From TC-15 sp034437275 (GTDB taxonomy: Bacteria; Chloroflexota; Anaerolineae; Aggregatilineales; Aggregatilineaceae): a stretch of DNA of 64,000 bases. A program made the translations under genes and the position numbers. The stretch is from positions 62,001 through 126,000 of the forward strand of contig DAOTUD010000040.1 in NCBI GenBank assembly GCA_034437275.1, given 5' to 3'. Of the stretch, positions 16,935-25,932 are shown one piece after another. Position 1 is the first letter of the stretch. Each line of letters opens with the position of its first letter. Under the pieces are notes generated by a model. It saw only the letters and a program-made list of their open reading frames with translations. It did not search any database and was not told the DNA's origin.

Positions 16935-18227
16935 ATGTCCAACCCGCATATCTTGATGTTGACGCCCTACCTGCCCTATCCGCCCACCAGCGGCGGACGC
17001 AGCCGGACGTACAACCTGGTCAAACACCTGTGCCACGACTATCGCATCACGCTGCTGTGCTTTGGCCGCCCGGAGGAGCAGCAGTTCGACCTGGCCCCGC
17101 TGCGTGAATTGTGCGATGTGAGCGTGGTCGACCGCGCTTCCAGCCCCGGCACGCTCGAGGCCGCCTGGCTGAGCTTTACGTCGCTCAAACCGGTCACGAT
17201 GCGGCTGTACCACACTGCCGCGATGGAGCAGCAGATCGCCCGCGTGCTCGCCGAACACAACATCAGCCTGATCCACGTCGAGTCGTTCTACATGCTGCAA
17301 AACCTGCCCGCCGAGATGACTGTCCCGGTGCTGCTGTCGGAGCCGGCGGTCGAGTATGTGGCGTGGCGGCGACACGCCCGCGTGGCGACGCCCTGGTATG
17401 TGCGGCCCGGCATCGCGCTGGAGGCGCTCAAAATGCGCTGGTGGGAGCCGCGCGCCTGGACCGAAGCGACCGTCGTCGGCACCATGTCCGATGTCGACGC
17501 CGCGACGATCAAGCAGGCCACGCCCGGCGTGCCGACCGTCCCCGCGCCCAACGGTGTCGACGTTGACTTCTTCCACGTCGACGCGAGCGTCACGCGCGAC
17601 AACCGCACCGGCATCTACATGGGCGACTACAAGTACTTTCCCAATGCTGACGCGGTGCTGTATTTCGCCGAGTCGATCTTGCCCCGCGTGCGCCAGCAGC
17701 GTCCTGAATTCCAGTTGATGCTGCTGGGCAAGGACGCCACGCCGGAGATGCGCGCGCTGCACAACGACCCGGACACGGCGGTTACCGTCGCCGGGCTGGT
17801 GGACGACACGCGGCCCTATCTGCAGGGCAGCGCCATGTTCGTCTGCCCCTTGCGCAGCGGCAGCGGGACACGCTTCAAGCTGCTGGAGGCGCTGGCCTGT
17901 GGCTGCCCGGTGATCAGCACCAGTGTCGGCGCGGAGGGCCTCGACGCGGTGGACGGCGAGCACATGCTGCTCCGCGACTCGCCGCAAGCCTTCGCCGACG
18001 CGATCATCGAGCTGCTGGAAAACCCGGCCCTGGCGCGCCAGCTCGGCGAGCAGGGCCGCCGCTGGGTGGAGCGTCGCCACGCCTGGGCGCGCAGTGCGGC
18101 GCTGCTGCGCCATGCCTACGACCTGCTGATCGGCCACGAAGACCCGACGCTCCGGCTGGACCACGCCCAAAAACAGGACTTCCTGGCGCAGCTCCAGCAG
18201 GCGCTCGACGATGACGAGATGGTGTAG
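16935..18227 (+). CDS. Glycosyltransferase, GT4-like (GT-B fold)
   Basis: 430 aa. The N-terminal donor/acceptor domain begins ILMLTPYLPYPPTSGGRSR, with the glycine-rich loop typical of GT4 enzymes of surface polysaccharide loci. The C-terminal domain has FVCPLRSGSGTRFKLLEALA, including the conserved E of the EX7E region, then GCPVISTSVGAEGL. ATG 16935 has AGGAG upstream; the frame extends earlier but without signal. It probably transfers a sugar from a nucleotide-sugar donor at the cytoplasmic membrane. The substrate cannot be read from sequence. Confidence 0.85.
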   Translation: MSNPHILMLTPYLPYPPTSGGRSRTYNLVKHLCHDYRITLLCFGRPEEQQFDLAPLRELCDVSVVDRASSPGTLEAAWLSFTSLKPVTMRLYHTAAMEQQIARVLAEHNISLIHVESFYMLQNLPAEMTVPVLLSEPAVEYVAWRRHARVATPWYVRPGIALEALKMRWWEPRAWTEATVVGTMSDVDAATIKQATPGVPTVPAPNGVDVDFFHVDASVTRDNRTGIYMGDYKYFPNADAVLYFAESILPRVRQQRPEFQLMLLGKDATPEMRALHNDPDTAVTVAGLVDDTRPYLQGSAMFVCPLRSGSGTRFKLLEALACGCPVISTSVGAEGLDAVDGEHMLLRDSPQAFADAIIELLENPALARQLGEQGRRWVERRHAWARSAALLRHAYDLLIGHEDPTLRLDHAQKQDFLAQLQQALDDDEMV

Positions 18228-18271
18228 GTGGTGTATCATAGGGGTGACCGTGTGCCAAACAAGGGGGCGTG

Positions 18272-18751
18272 ATGCCTGAGTCGTATGCCGAACTGATCAA
18301 CAAGGGCGTAGCCGCCGCCAAAGCGGGGAATCCGGCCTCGGCCCGCAAATTTTTCGTCCATGCCATCAGGCTGCAGCCCAAGCAGCCGGTCGGGTGGTGG
18401 TATTACGCCATCGTCGCCCCCGGCCAGAAGGAAAAGCGGAAGGCGCTGGAGATTGTGCTCAAGCTCGACCCCGAGCACGCCAAAGCACGCGCCCGGCTGA
18501 GCGAACTGCTCGAACGGCGGCCCGCTGCCGTCTCCGCGCTGGACGATTTCGACGCCCCGTCGCCTGTCTATCGTTCCGCCCCGGACCATACACCGCTGCC
18601 GCCCCGGCTGCCCCCGGCGCAGGTCGACGCCGCGCCGGCAGCTCCGTCCCGCCCGCCAGCTGGCGAGGGGTCGGCGCGGGTGATGCTCGGCGTGCTGGTC
18701 GTGGCGTATGTGCTGCTGGCGCTGGCGCTGGCTTATGTCGCGGCGCTGTGA
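18272..18751 (+). CDS. Small TPR-like protein with C-terminal membrane anchor
   Basis: 159 aa. Two helical repeats (INKGVAAAKAGNPASARKFF and a second copy at about 40-75) look like TPRs. A P/A-rich linker (about 90-130) and a single C-terminal membrane helix (MLGVLVVAYVLLALALAYV) follow. ATG 18272 is chosen over the GTG at 18269 because AAGGGGG is better spaced. It follows the glycosyltransferase by 44 bp and may be co-transcribed. The 3' end overlaps the convergent gene by 19 bp. Confidence 0.65.
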   Translation: MPESYAELINKGVAAAKAGNPASARKFFVHAIRLQPKQPVGWWYYAIVAPGQKEKRKALEIVLKLDPEHAKARARLSELLERRPAAVSALDDFDAPSPVYRSAPDHTPLPPRLPPAQVDAAPAAPSRPPAGEGSARVMLGVLVVAYVLLALALAYVAAL

Positions 18752-19293
18752 GGCTTGCGGCGCTGAATGGTGTTGCGCAGGGCGGTGTAGTCCGTGTGGC
18801 CGTGCGTCGAGATGCCGAACGCGCGCACCCGCCCCAGCCCGGCCATGAGGCCCACCACCAGGTACACCCCCGGCAGCCCCGCGTCCACCACGATTAACTG
18901 CCCGAAGTGCTCGCGCTGGCGGTCTTTGGACTTGCCGCGCTGGATCAGGGTGTGGTCCTCGATGCGCGCGATGGCCTCCCAGGGCACCCACACCCCGCGC
19001 CACACCAGCGGCTTGAGCCACAGCCCGTGCTCGTGGACGGTGATGTGCGGGTGCAGCACGCTGAGCAGCAGCAGCGGCATGGCCAGCGTTGCCAGGAAGA
19101 ACGCCATCAACGGCAGCAGCGGCAGCGCGTAAATGATCGCCAGGGCCAGCAGCCCGATCACGCTGACGGCGATCCCGGCCAGCCCGAACACGATCAGCCC
19201 GGCCATGATCGGGCGCAGCGCCGGGTGCGGGTAGCCGTGTTCGGCCAGCCGTGCGCCGCGTGGCGCGGTGTGTGGGGTTTCGGATTCGCTCAC
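18733..19293 (-). CDS. Membrane protein with two TM helices and PH-like domain
   Basis: 186 aa from a GTG start at 19293, which has a perfect AAGGAGGGAC before it; a longer frame to 19383 is not needed. Two to three hydrophobic helices (about 35-95) are followed by a cytoplasmic domain with the pattern of bacterial PH-like (bPH2) domains: ITVHEHGLWLKPLVWRGVWV, then PWEAIARIEDH. Role unknown. It overlaps the convergent small TPR gene by 19 bp. Confidence 0.65.
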   Translation of the reverse strand: MSESETPHTAPRGARLAEHGYPHPALRPIMAGLIVFGLAGIAVSVIGLLALAIIYALPLLPLMAFFLATLAMPLLLLSVLHPHITVHEHGLWLKPLVWRGVWVPWEAIARIEDHTLIQRGKSKDRQREHFGQLIVVDAGLPGVYLVVGLMAGLGRVRAFGISTHGHTDYTALRNTIQRRKPHSAAT

Positions 19294-19371
19294 GGTCCCT
19301 CCTTGTGCGTGTTGCTTCTGCGGCTCATCATTATAGCGGATTTGCGTTATACTTCCCGCTGTGTGACGAAG

Positions 19372-19424
19372 TTTTTGCCCCACTTTTTCCCAAAAAGTGG
19401 GTGGGGTATGGGGGCAAAGCCCCG
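19372..19424. repeat. Nested palindrome between genes
   Basis: CCCACTTTTT-CCC-AAAAAGTGGG forms an inner hairpin. Outer segments TTTTTGCCCCAC and GTGGGG, then GGGGGCAAAGCCCC, add a second pairing. It looks like a mobile palindromic repeat or a strong RNA structure in the leader of the methyltransferase gene. Seen once in this window. Confidence 0.5.
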
Positions 19425-19466
19425 CTTAATGTGTTGGACAATGACCCTGGAGATTGAGGTGGAACG

Positions 19467-20699
19467 GTGCCAGACGAACGGATCGAGATCGAACTGGATG
19501 AAATGGTGCATGGCGGACAGGCGTTAGCCCGGCATGAGGGCCGCGTGATCTTCGTGCCGTATGCCATCCCCGGCGAGCGCATCGCGGCGCGCATCGTCGA
19601 TGATCGCGGGCGCTACGCCTTCGCCGAGGGCGTGACGCTGCTGGAGCCGTCGCCGGTGCGGGTGCGGCCCCGCTGCCCGCACTTCGGGCCGGGGCGCTGC
19701 GGCGGGTGTCACTTCCAGCACATCGACTACGACGCGCAGCCGCGCTTCAAGCAGGACGTCGTGGTCGACCAGTTCACGCGCATCGGCGGCTTCGACGATC
19801 CGCCCGTGCTGCCCACCATCCCCAGCCCAGACGCCTGGCGCTACCGCAGCCACGCCACATTTCACGTCAATGAGACGGGCGCGCTGTGCTTTGTCGGCAC
19901 GGACGGCGAGTCGCTGATCCCGGTCGAGGAGTGCCACATCATCCGCCCGGAACTGCTGGAGCTGTTCGACGAGCTGGATCTGAACATCCCCAACCTGACG
20001 CGCGTCCGGCTGCAGGTCGGCTCGGCGGGCGACGGGATGGTGATCCTGAGCACCGACGACGACCAACCGCCCGAACTGCACGTCGATCTGCCGGTGTCGG
20101 TCAATTTCCTGCTGAGCGACACCGAACCGGCCAACCTGATCGGCGCCAGCCACACCGTGTACACCGTGCATGGCCGCCGCTTCCGCGTGACAGCGGGCGG
20201 CTTCTTCCAGGTGAACGTGCCCCAGGCCGAGACGTTGGTCGACCTGGTGCTGGACCGGCTCGACCTGCGCGGCGACGAGTCCGTGCTCGATCTGTACGCG
20301 GGCGTGGGGCTGTTCACGGCGTTCATCGCCGAGCGTGCGGCGCTGGTCACGTCCATCGAGAGCTATCCCCCGGCGGTGACCGACGCCGACGAAAACCTGG
20401 CCGAGTTCGACAATGTGGACCTGATCGAAGGCAGCGTCCAGGAAGTGTTTCCGCAGCTCGCCGAGGCTTACGACGCGGTCGTGCTCGACCCGCCGCGCAG
20501 CGGGCTGCACGTTACGGCGCTGGATGCGCTGGCCGCGATGGAGCCGCCGCGCATCGTGTACGTAAGCTGTGACCCGGCCACCCAGGCCCGCGACGCGAAA
20601 CGGTTGGCGCGCAAGGGCTACCGGCTGGTCGAGGTGCAGCCGGTCGACATGTTCCCGCAGACGTTCCACATCGAGAGCGTGGCGACGTTCGAACGGTAG
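19467..20699 (+). CDS. RlmD/TrmA-family RNA (uracil-5-)-methyltransferase
   Basis: 410 aa, GTG start with GAGGTGGAA upstream. A TRAM domain occupies about 1-60. A 4Fe-4S site is likely from C70, C78, C81 (CPHFGPGRCGGC) and C156 (VEECHII). The SAM-binding motif is VLDLYAGVGLF, followed by AVVLDPPRSGL. The catalytic nucleophile is C368 (YVSCDPAT), and E403 (HIESVATFER) is the general base. The enzyme transfers a methyl group from SAM to C5 of a uridine, most often in 23S rRNA (U1939 or U747 positions) in the RumA/RlmCD group. Exact site specificity cannot be set from sequence. Confidence 0.9.
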   Translation: MPDERIEIELDEMVHGGQALARHEGRVIFVPYAIPGERIAARIVDDRGRYAFAEGVTLLEPSPVRVRPRCPHFGPGRCGGCHFQHIDYDAQPRFKQDVVVDQFTRIGGFDDPPVLPTIPSPDAWRYRSHATFHVNETGALCFVGTDGESLIPVEECHIIRPELLELFDELDLNIPNLTRVRLQVGSAGDGMVILSTDDDQPPELHVDLPVSVNFLLSDTEPANLIGASHTVYTVHGRRFRVTAGGFFQVNVPQAETLVDLVLDRLDLRGDESVLDLYAGVGLFTAFIAERAALVTSIESYPPAVTDADENLAEFDNVDLIEGSVQEVFPQLAEAYDAVVLDPPRSGLHVTALDALAAMEPPRIVYVSCDPATQARDAKRLARKGYRLVEVQPVDMFPQTFHIESVATFER

Positions 20700-20760
20700 G
20701 GCGGCGGCGCGCGCAACCGTGCTACAATACGATCAAACGAGTTGAACTGGAGGACCTGTG

Positions 20761-21411
20761 ATGGCGACCCTGACCCTTCCCGTCCCGGCCACACTCCCGG
20801 CGGGGCAGATCATCGCGACCGGGGTATCCGCCGAGGACTATCTGGCGCAGTACGCCGCGACATTTCACGAGTGGGTAGAAGGAGTTGTGATCAAAATGAC
20901 GCCGGAATCGCTGCGCCATGCGCTGCTTATTAAATATGTGCAAAACTTGCTGGATGCGTATTTTTCATTGAAACCGATCGGTCAGAGTCTGACGGCCCCG
21001 TTCGTGATGCGGCTGGCGGCGGCGGGCAGCTTCCGCGAGCCGGATGTGCAGGTGATCCTGGACGGCAACCCCGGCGAGTTGTCCGACACGGCCATGATCG
21101 GCCCGGCGGACATCTGCGTCGAAGTCGTCTCGCCGGAGAGCGCCACCCGCGATTACGGCGACAAGCTGATCGAGTACGAGCAGGCCGGGGTGCGCGAATA
21201 CTGGATTATCGACCCGCTGCGGGAGCGTGCGCAGTTCAACCGGCTGGACGACTCCGGGACCTACGCCAGCGTCCAGCCCGACGAGTCCGGCCATTACCGC
21301 ACGCCGCTGCTGCCGAAGCTGGTGCTGCACGTGCCCACGCTGTGGCAGGACGACCTGCCGGATTACTTCGCCATTGGGCGGGCGGTGCAGGCCATGTTTG
21401 CGGCGGAGTAG
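20761..21411 (+). CDS. Uma2-family putative endonuclease (DUF820)
   Basis: 216 aa. It has a PD-(D/E)XK-type core: FREPDVQVI supplies the P-D pair, CVEVVSPES the E, and DYGDKLIEYEQAGVREYWII the K and the family signature. Such genes are abundant in cyanobacteria and Chloroflexota; their cellular role is unresolved. ATG 20761 is preferred over the GTG directly before it, with GGAGGA at 20747-20752. An extended -10 (TGCTACAAT, 20718-20726) lies 35 bp upstream. Probably monocistronic. Confidence 0.85.
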   Translation: MATLTLPVPATLPAGQIIATGVSAEDYLAQYAATFHEWVEGVVIKMTPESLRHALLIKYVQNLLDAYFSLKPIGQSLTAPFVMRLAAAGSFREPDVQVILDGNPGELSDTAMIGPADICVEVVSPESATRDYGDKLIEYEQAGVREYWIIDPLRERAQFNRLDDSGTYASVQPDESGHYRTPLLPKLVLHVPTLWQDDLPDYFAIGRAVQAMFAAE

Positions 21412-21415
21412 GGTA

Positions 21416-22423
21416 CTAATCCACCACCCGCGCGACCGTCACCCGCCGGCCCGATTCGGCAGCCTTCAGCATCGCCTCGACGACCGCCACATCCTGCACG
21501 CCCTGCTCGGGCGGGTTGCGGTGCGGCGTGCCGTCACGGATCGCGGCGGCAAACGCGGCCAGTTCATCCTGTACGCTCTGGTGCGGCGGCAGCGGGATGC
21601 GGCGCGTGTGCTCGTCCTGTGTCAGTTCCAGGTGATCGCGCGGCATGGCGAGCGCGCCCCGTTCCCCGACGATGCGCAGCGCCGGCGGCCAGGGAGCGTC
21701 GCTGGCATACGTGACGGCGTAGCTGCCCACCACGCCGCTGTCGAACGTCAACGTCGCGCTGAGCGTGTCGGCGGGCGGCAGATCAGGACGGTGCTGTGTG
21801 AGCGCCGCGCTCACGCTGGCGATCTCGCCCAGCACCAGTCGCAGCCCCGCGACGTGATGCACCCCGCCATCCAGCAGGAATCCGCCCGGAAACGCCCCTG
21901 ACCGCCGCCACGCGGTCGCGTAATACTTGTTGTGCGGCGTCATGTTGGTATGGATCGCCCAGTGACACAGCAGCGGTCGCCCGATGGCCCCCTCGCGGAC
22001 CAGCGCCGCCGCCTGCACGAACGCGGGTTCGTAGCGCCAGTTTTCGGCCACCATCCACACCGGGCCGGGATGCCTCGCGTAGTGCGCCAGCAGTTGCCGC
22101 CCGGTCGCCAGGTCCGGCGCGGCGGGCTTTTCGCTGATGACGTGCTTCCCGGCGCGCAGCGCGCGCATGACGGCATCCGGTATGATGTGAATCGGCAGCA
22201 GCACATCCACCGCGTCGATATCGTCACGCGCCAGCAGCGCGTCCAGGTCGCCGGTCACGTCGACCGGGTGGGGCAAGTGGTCGCGCAGCAGGGCCGCCGT
22301 CTCCAGGCGGTGGCTGTAAATTGCGGCCAGTTCGAACGTGTCGCCCAGCGCTTGCAGCGAGGGCAGGTGTGCGTCGCGGGCGAAGATGCCCGCCCCGATG
22401 AAAGCCAGACGGATGGGTGGCAT
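21416..22423 (-). CDS. Gfo/Idh/MocA-family NAD(P)-dependent oxidoreductase
   Basis: 335 aa, normal length. The N-terminal Rossmann domain begins LAFIGAGIFARDAH. The EKP motif is in GKHVISEKPAA, and the second domain has the conserved GGFLLDGGVHHVAGL block with its catalytic-type His. Such enzymes oxidise or reduce sugars, inositols or related polyols; the substrate is not predictable. It is the third gene of a glnA-pucR-oxidoreductase cluster, 15 bp after the PucR regulator, so its substrate may be linked to nitrogen or amino-sugar use. Confidence 0.88.
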   Translation of the reverse strand: MPPIRLAFIGAGIFARDAHLPSLQALGDTFELAAIYSHRLETAALLRDHLPHPVDVTGDLDALLARDDIDAVDVLLPIHIIPDAVMRALRAGKHVISEKPAAPDLATGRQLLAHYARHPGPVWMVAENWRYEPAFVQAAALVREGAIGRPLLCHWAIHTNMTPHNKYYATAWRRSGAFPGGFLLDGGVHHVAGLRLVLGEIASVSAALTQHRPDLPPADTLSATLTFDSGVVGSYAVTYASDAPWPPALRIVGERGALAMPRDHLELTQDEHTRRIPLPPHQSVQDELAAFAAAIRDGTPHRNPPEQGVQDVAVVEAMLKAAESGRRVTVARVVD

Positions 22424-22438
22424 AGGGTTATTTCCTCG

Positions 22439-24055
22439 TCACAAAATGCGGCGAATGCGCAGCGCCAGGTGCACCGCTAGCCGGGTTTCGGGATTGTTCA
22501 GGTCCAGCCCGCTGATCTCGTGGATGCGGTCCATGCGGTACAGCAGCGTGTTACGGTGAATGTGCAGCCGTTTGGCGGTGCGCGTCAGGTTGCCGTTTTC
22601 CTCGAAGAACGCCTCCAGCGTGGCGAGAAATTCGGCGTTGTGCGGGTCGCTGTCGTCGGCCAGTTCGCCCAGCGTCTCGAAGTAGAAGCGGCGCAGTTCC
22701 GGCGAGCCGGCCAGCAGCGACAGCAGCCGGTAGATGCCCATCTCCCCGAAGGCGAGCGGCGAGGCCAACCGCCACTGCTGCGCCATGCGGAAGGCAGCGA
22801 CGGCTTGCTGGAACGTGTCGCGCCAGCCGCTGAGCGTGACCGTCTGCTGGCTGATCCCGGCGGCGGCCTGCGCGTGGTAGCGCTCCTGCATGCGCCCCTG
22901 CACGGCCTGCGCCAGATCGCGCGCGGTGGCGGGGCTGCCTTCGCAGAAGACGATCACCTCGCTGCCGTAGGTCTGCACCAGCGCATCCAGGCCCAGCACG
23001 CTGGCCTGCTCGTTGCACAGCGCCTCGACCTGGCGGGCGGTGGGCGTGTGGTCGTGCAGCCCGCCGATGTACAGCGTGGTGTAGGCGCGCTCCGGCTGGT
23101 AGCCCAGGCGGCGCAGCCGCAGCCGCGCTTCGCTCTCGCCGATCATCCCGCCCAGGTATTGCTCCAGCACATTGCCGCGCACCCGTTTTTGCGCCTCGCG
23201 GATGGCTTTCTCTTTCGCCATCTCCAGCGCGCACACCGCCGCCCCGTGCCGCGCGAACAGCATATCCAGCTCGTCGTGGGTGTCGTGTTCGTCGAAGATC
23301 AGCGACAGAAAGCCGCGCCCCATCTTGCCGGCCACAATCGGCGCGACGAGCCGCCGGTAGTGCAGCAGCGGCAGCGGGACCGCCACCGGGGCCGGGCTGG
23401 CCTGCGCCACTTCCATCCGGTCGCGGAACAGGGCCGGCAGCGGGTTGGCGTCGTAGAGCGCGTCTTCGATGGTGGTCCACTCCGCCGACTCGGCCAGCGG
23501 CCCGGCCACGGCCAGCGGGTGCAGCCGCTTGTCCTGCACCACGATCGTTCTGCCGGAGACCTGGGCCAGCACCGTCGCCAGGGCGGGCAGCCCCCGGTTT
23601 TCGGTCGAAAGCTGGAGCAGTTGCTCGCGGATCTCGCGGCCCCGTTCGTCCAGCGAGGCCGGGTTGCCCAGCAACACCTGCGCCAGTTGGTGCTCGATGT
23701 CGCGCAGCGCGGCGGTGTCTGGCAGCCACAACAGCGCGATGCCCAGTTCATCCGCTGCCGCGCGCGCCGCCGGGGTGATCTCGCCCTGCACGCCGATGGC
23801 GGTCACGTCGGCGTCGGCCAGTTCGCGGATCAGGCCCACCAGCGTGAGCTTGTCGCTCAGCAGGCGCATCGCGTCCACCGCCAGCAGCGCCAGCTCGCGC
23901 CCTCGCAGGTCGGAAAACGCGGGCGGGCGTGTGTTCAGCACGCTGATCCAGCGGATCGGGCGGTGCAGGGCCTGCTGCCCGGCGACGAGCAGCGTGCCGA
24001 CAGGCAGCGCCTGGCGCAGCAGATCGTGGATCGTGGGTTCGGGGGGACGTGGCAC
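22439..24055 (-). CDS. PucR-family transcription regulator
   Basis: 538 aa. A PucR N-terminal domain (1-125) begins TIHDLLRQALPVG; a central GGDEF-like/GAF-type region follows. The C-terminal HTH_30 (about 475-535) is FFEENGNLTRTAKRLHIHRN, then TLLYRMDRI. PucR proteins control purine or amine catabolism and nitrogen genes. GTG start at 24055 with GAGGA about 10 nt upstream. It lies 25 bp after glutamine synthetase and 15 bp before the oxidoreductase, so the three form an operon. It likely senses a nitrogen compound and regulates this operon. Confidence 0.88.
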   Translation of the reverse strand: MPRPPEPTIHDLLRQALPVGTLLVAGQQALHRPIRWISVLNTRPPAFSDLRGRELALLAVDAMRLLSDKLTLVGLIRELADADVTAIGVQGEITPAARAAADELGIALLWLPDTAALRDIEHQLAQVLLGNPASLDERGREIREQLLQLSTENRGLPALATVLAQVSGRTIVVQDKRLHPLAVAGPLAESAEWTTIEDALYDANPLPALFRDRMEVAQASPAPVAVPLPLLHYRRLVAPIVAGKMGRGFLSLIFDEHDTHDELDMLFARHGAAVCALEMAKEKAIREAQKRVRGNVLEQYLGGMIGESEARLRLRRLGYQPERAYTTLYIGGLHDHTPTARQVEALCNEQASVLGLDALVQTYGSEVIVFCEGSPATARDLAQAVQGRMQERYHAQAAAGISQQTVTLSGWRDTFQQAVAAFRMAQQWRLASPLAFGEMGIYRLLSLLAGSPELRRFYFETLGELADDSDPHNAEFLATLEAFFEENGNLTRTAKRLHIHRNTLLYRMDRIHEISGLDLNNPETRLAVHLALRIRRIL

Positions 24056-24080
24056 CGGTGTCCTCGTTGGTTACGGGTAA

Positions 24081-25403
24081 TTAATACATATCCAGATAGC
24101 GGTCGTGTTCCCAGGGGCTGACGACCAGCAGGTAATCTTTCCATTCGAGCCGTTTGGCTTCCAGGAAGCGCTCGAACAGGTGCAGCCCCAGCGCCTCGCG
24201 CACCAGATCGCTGCCCTCGAACGCATCGAGCGCCTCGTGCAGCGAGATCGGCAGCGTGGGCAGGTGGCGGCGGCGGTTGGCTTCGTACAGTTCTTCCTCC
24301 GCTGCCGGGGGCAGCGACAGCGCGTCATGAATGCCGCGCAGCCCGGCGTGCAGCAGCACCGCAAACGCCAGGTACGGGTTGCAGCTGGGGTCGCTGGCGC
24401 GCATTTCGATGCGGGCGTCGGTGTAGTCCGGCTGCGACAGGTTCGGCACGCGCAGCAGCGCGCCCCGGTTGACCTGCGCCCAGGTGATGTAGACCGGCGC
24501 TTCTTGCCCGGCCATCAGGCGCTTGTAACTGTTGACCAGCGGGGCCAGCACGGCACACGTTGCGCGGGCGTGGGCGAGCTGCCCGGCCAGGAACGCCTGC
24601 CCCTCCTCCGACAGCCCGTATTCGTTCGACCTATCCGCGAAACGGTTCGCCCCGCTGTCGCGGTCGCGCAGCCACTGGTGGACGTGCATCCCGCTGCCGG
24701 GCATGTGCGTCAGCGGCTTGGGCATGAAGGTGGCGACGCGCCCCTCCTGGCGCGCGACGGCGCGCACCGCCTGCCGCATGGTGATGATCGTGTCGGCCAT
24801 GCGCAGCGCGTCCAGCGGCGCGAGGTCCAGTTCGTGCTGGCCGCCGCCCACCTCGTGATGGCTGGACTCGACCGCGATGCCCATACTGCGCAGTGTGCCG
24901 GTGATGCGCTGGCGGATGGTGCGCGCGGTGCCGGTGCTGGCGTCGAAGTATCCTGCGCGGTCATCGAGGAGCGTCTGGGGGCCGGGTTCCTGAAAAATGT
25001 AAAACTCCACTTCCGGCGCGACCATGTACTGCGCGCCGAGCGCCTCGGCGGCGTGCAGCGCCCGGCGCAGCGCCCCACGCGGATCCCCGGCGAAGGGCTG
25101 GCCGTTGGGCGTGTGCACGTCGCAGATCAGGCGGGCGACGCGCCCGGTATCGGGGCGCGGCTCCACCCAGGGCAGCACGGCAAAGGTCGACAGGTCGGGC
25201 CGCAGGTACATATCCGACTCGGTGACACGCGCGAAGCCCTCCACCGCCGAGCCGTCGAACCACACGCCGCGCTCCAACGCCGCCGGCAAGCGGGCGGCGT
25301 CGATGGCGACCGTTTTGATCAGCCCCGCCACATCGGTAAATTGCAGCTCAATGGTGCGGATATCGTGCGCGGCGATGCGCTGTTGAATGTCGTCCAGAGT
25401 CAT
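24081..25403 (-). CDS. glnA: Glutamine synthetase type I (GSI-alpha-like)
   Basis: 440 aa, the length of the short GSI-alpha forms. It condenses glutamate and ammonia with ATP to glutamine. Visible signatures: FDGSAVEGFARV near the N-terminus, EVEFYIFQ (metal-binding Glu), SSHHEVGGGQHELDL, KPLTHMPGSGMHVHQW (ATP/Glu-binding region) and NRGALLRVP. The ELYEA segment replaces the NLYDLP adenylylation site, so control by adenylylation is unlikely. The C-terminus SPWEHDRYLDMY matches Bacillus-type enzymes. Its partnership with PucR leaves open a role in amine or gamma-glutamyl metabolism rather than bulk ammonia assimilation. First gene of the operon. Confidence 0.9.
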   Translation of the reverse strand: MTLDDIQQRIAAHDIRTIELQFTDVAGLIKTVAIDAARLPAALERGVWFDGSAVEGFARVTESDMYLRPDLSTFAVLPWVEPRPDTGRVARLICDVHTPNGQPFAGDPRGALRRALHAAEALGAQYMVAPEVEFYIFQEPGPQTLLDDRAGYFDASTGTARTIRQRITGTLRSMGIAVESSHHEVGGGQHELDLAPLDALRMADTIITMRQAVRAVARQEGRVATFMPKPLTHMPGSGMHVHQWLRDRDSGANRFADRSNEYGLSEEGQAFLAGQLAHARATCAVLAPLVNSYKRLMAGQEAPVYITWAQVNRGALLRVPNLSQPDYTDARIEMRASDPSCNPYLAFAVLLHAGLRGIHDALSLPPAAEEELYEANRRRHLPTLPISLHEALDAFEGSDLVREALGLHLFERFLEAKRLEWKDYLLVVSPWEHDRYLDMY

Positions 25404-25510
25404 ATCGCAAACATCCCGTGTCCTCTACACGTTGTCATTATAACAGGCTCGCCACCGCGCTGCCGTCTTTTGGGTGGGAATGCCGAGAAATTGGCGTCGC
25501 GCTGTGGCCG

Positions 25511-25668
25511 GTTGAAAAGCCCTCACCCTTCCGGCAGAGCCGGGTCCCTCTCCCACCCAGTGGGGCGAGGGGGAGTCACAGCGCGCGCTTTTCCCCTCGC
25601 CCCTTATATGGGAGAGGGGACACCGCCCGCCAGGGCGGAGGGGTGAAGGCCAGCGGGTGAGGGCAAAA
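25511..25668. repeat. CCCTCACCC/GTGAGGG palindromic repeat, family III, copy 1
   Basis: Begins GTTGAAAAGCCCTCACCCTT and ends GGGTGAGGGCAAAA, so the ends are complementary. Internal arms are CCGGCAGAGCCGG, CCCTCTCCCACCCAGTGGGG and GCGCGCGCTTTTCCCC. The same left end recurs 230 bp away. Confidence 0.6.
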
Positions 25669-25740
25669 CTGGACAGTAACTTCTGCCGACCTGATCTACT
25701 AGCCGGCAGGTTGGGACATGCTGACTGTGTTCAGACGCCG

Positions 25741-25815
25741 TTTGAAAAGCCCTCACCCTTCCGGTGGAGCCGGATCCCTCTCACTGAGAGAGAAGGGTTG
25801 GGGATGAGGGCCAAA
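25741..25815. repeat. CCCTCACCC/ATGAGGG palindromic repeat, family III, copy 2
   Basis: TTTGAAAAGCCCTCACCCTT, then CCGGTGGAGCCGGATCCCTC, ending GGGGATGAGGGCCAAAA. It is a shorter direct copy of the element at 25511. The 25404-25932 gap holds these repeats and no gene I can support. Confidence 0.6.
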
Positions 25816-25932
25816 ACGCGCACAAACAGAACTTCTCAAATGGCCTCTCACATGTCCCGGTCTAACCCTGTTTGCGGTTTTCCTCTTCTCAAAACACGCC
25901 GCAAACAGGTTTTTTGCGCCCCTTGCGCGTCC

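Noticed and set aside
16770..18239. Antisense extension of the DUF3891 frame to 750 codons
   Set aside because: It runs opposite to a clear GT4 gene, is low-complexity in composition, and the real gene has its own start and ribosome binding site at 16769.
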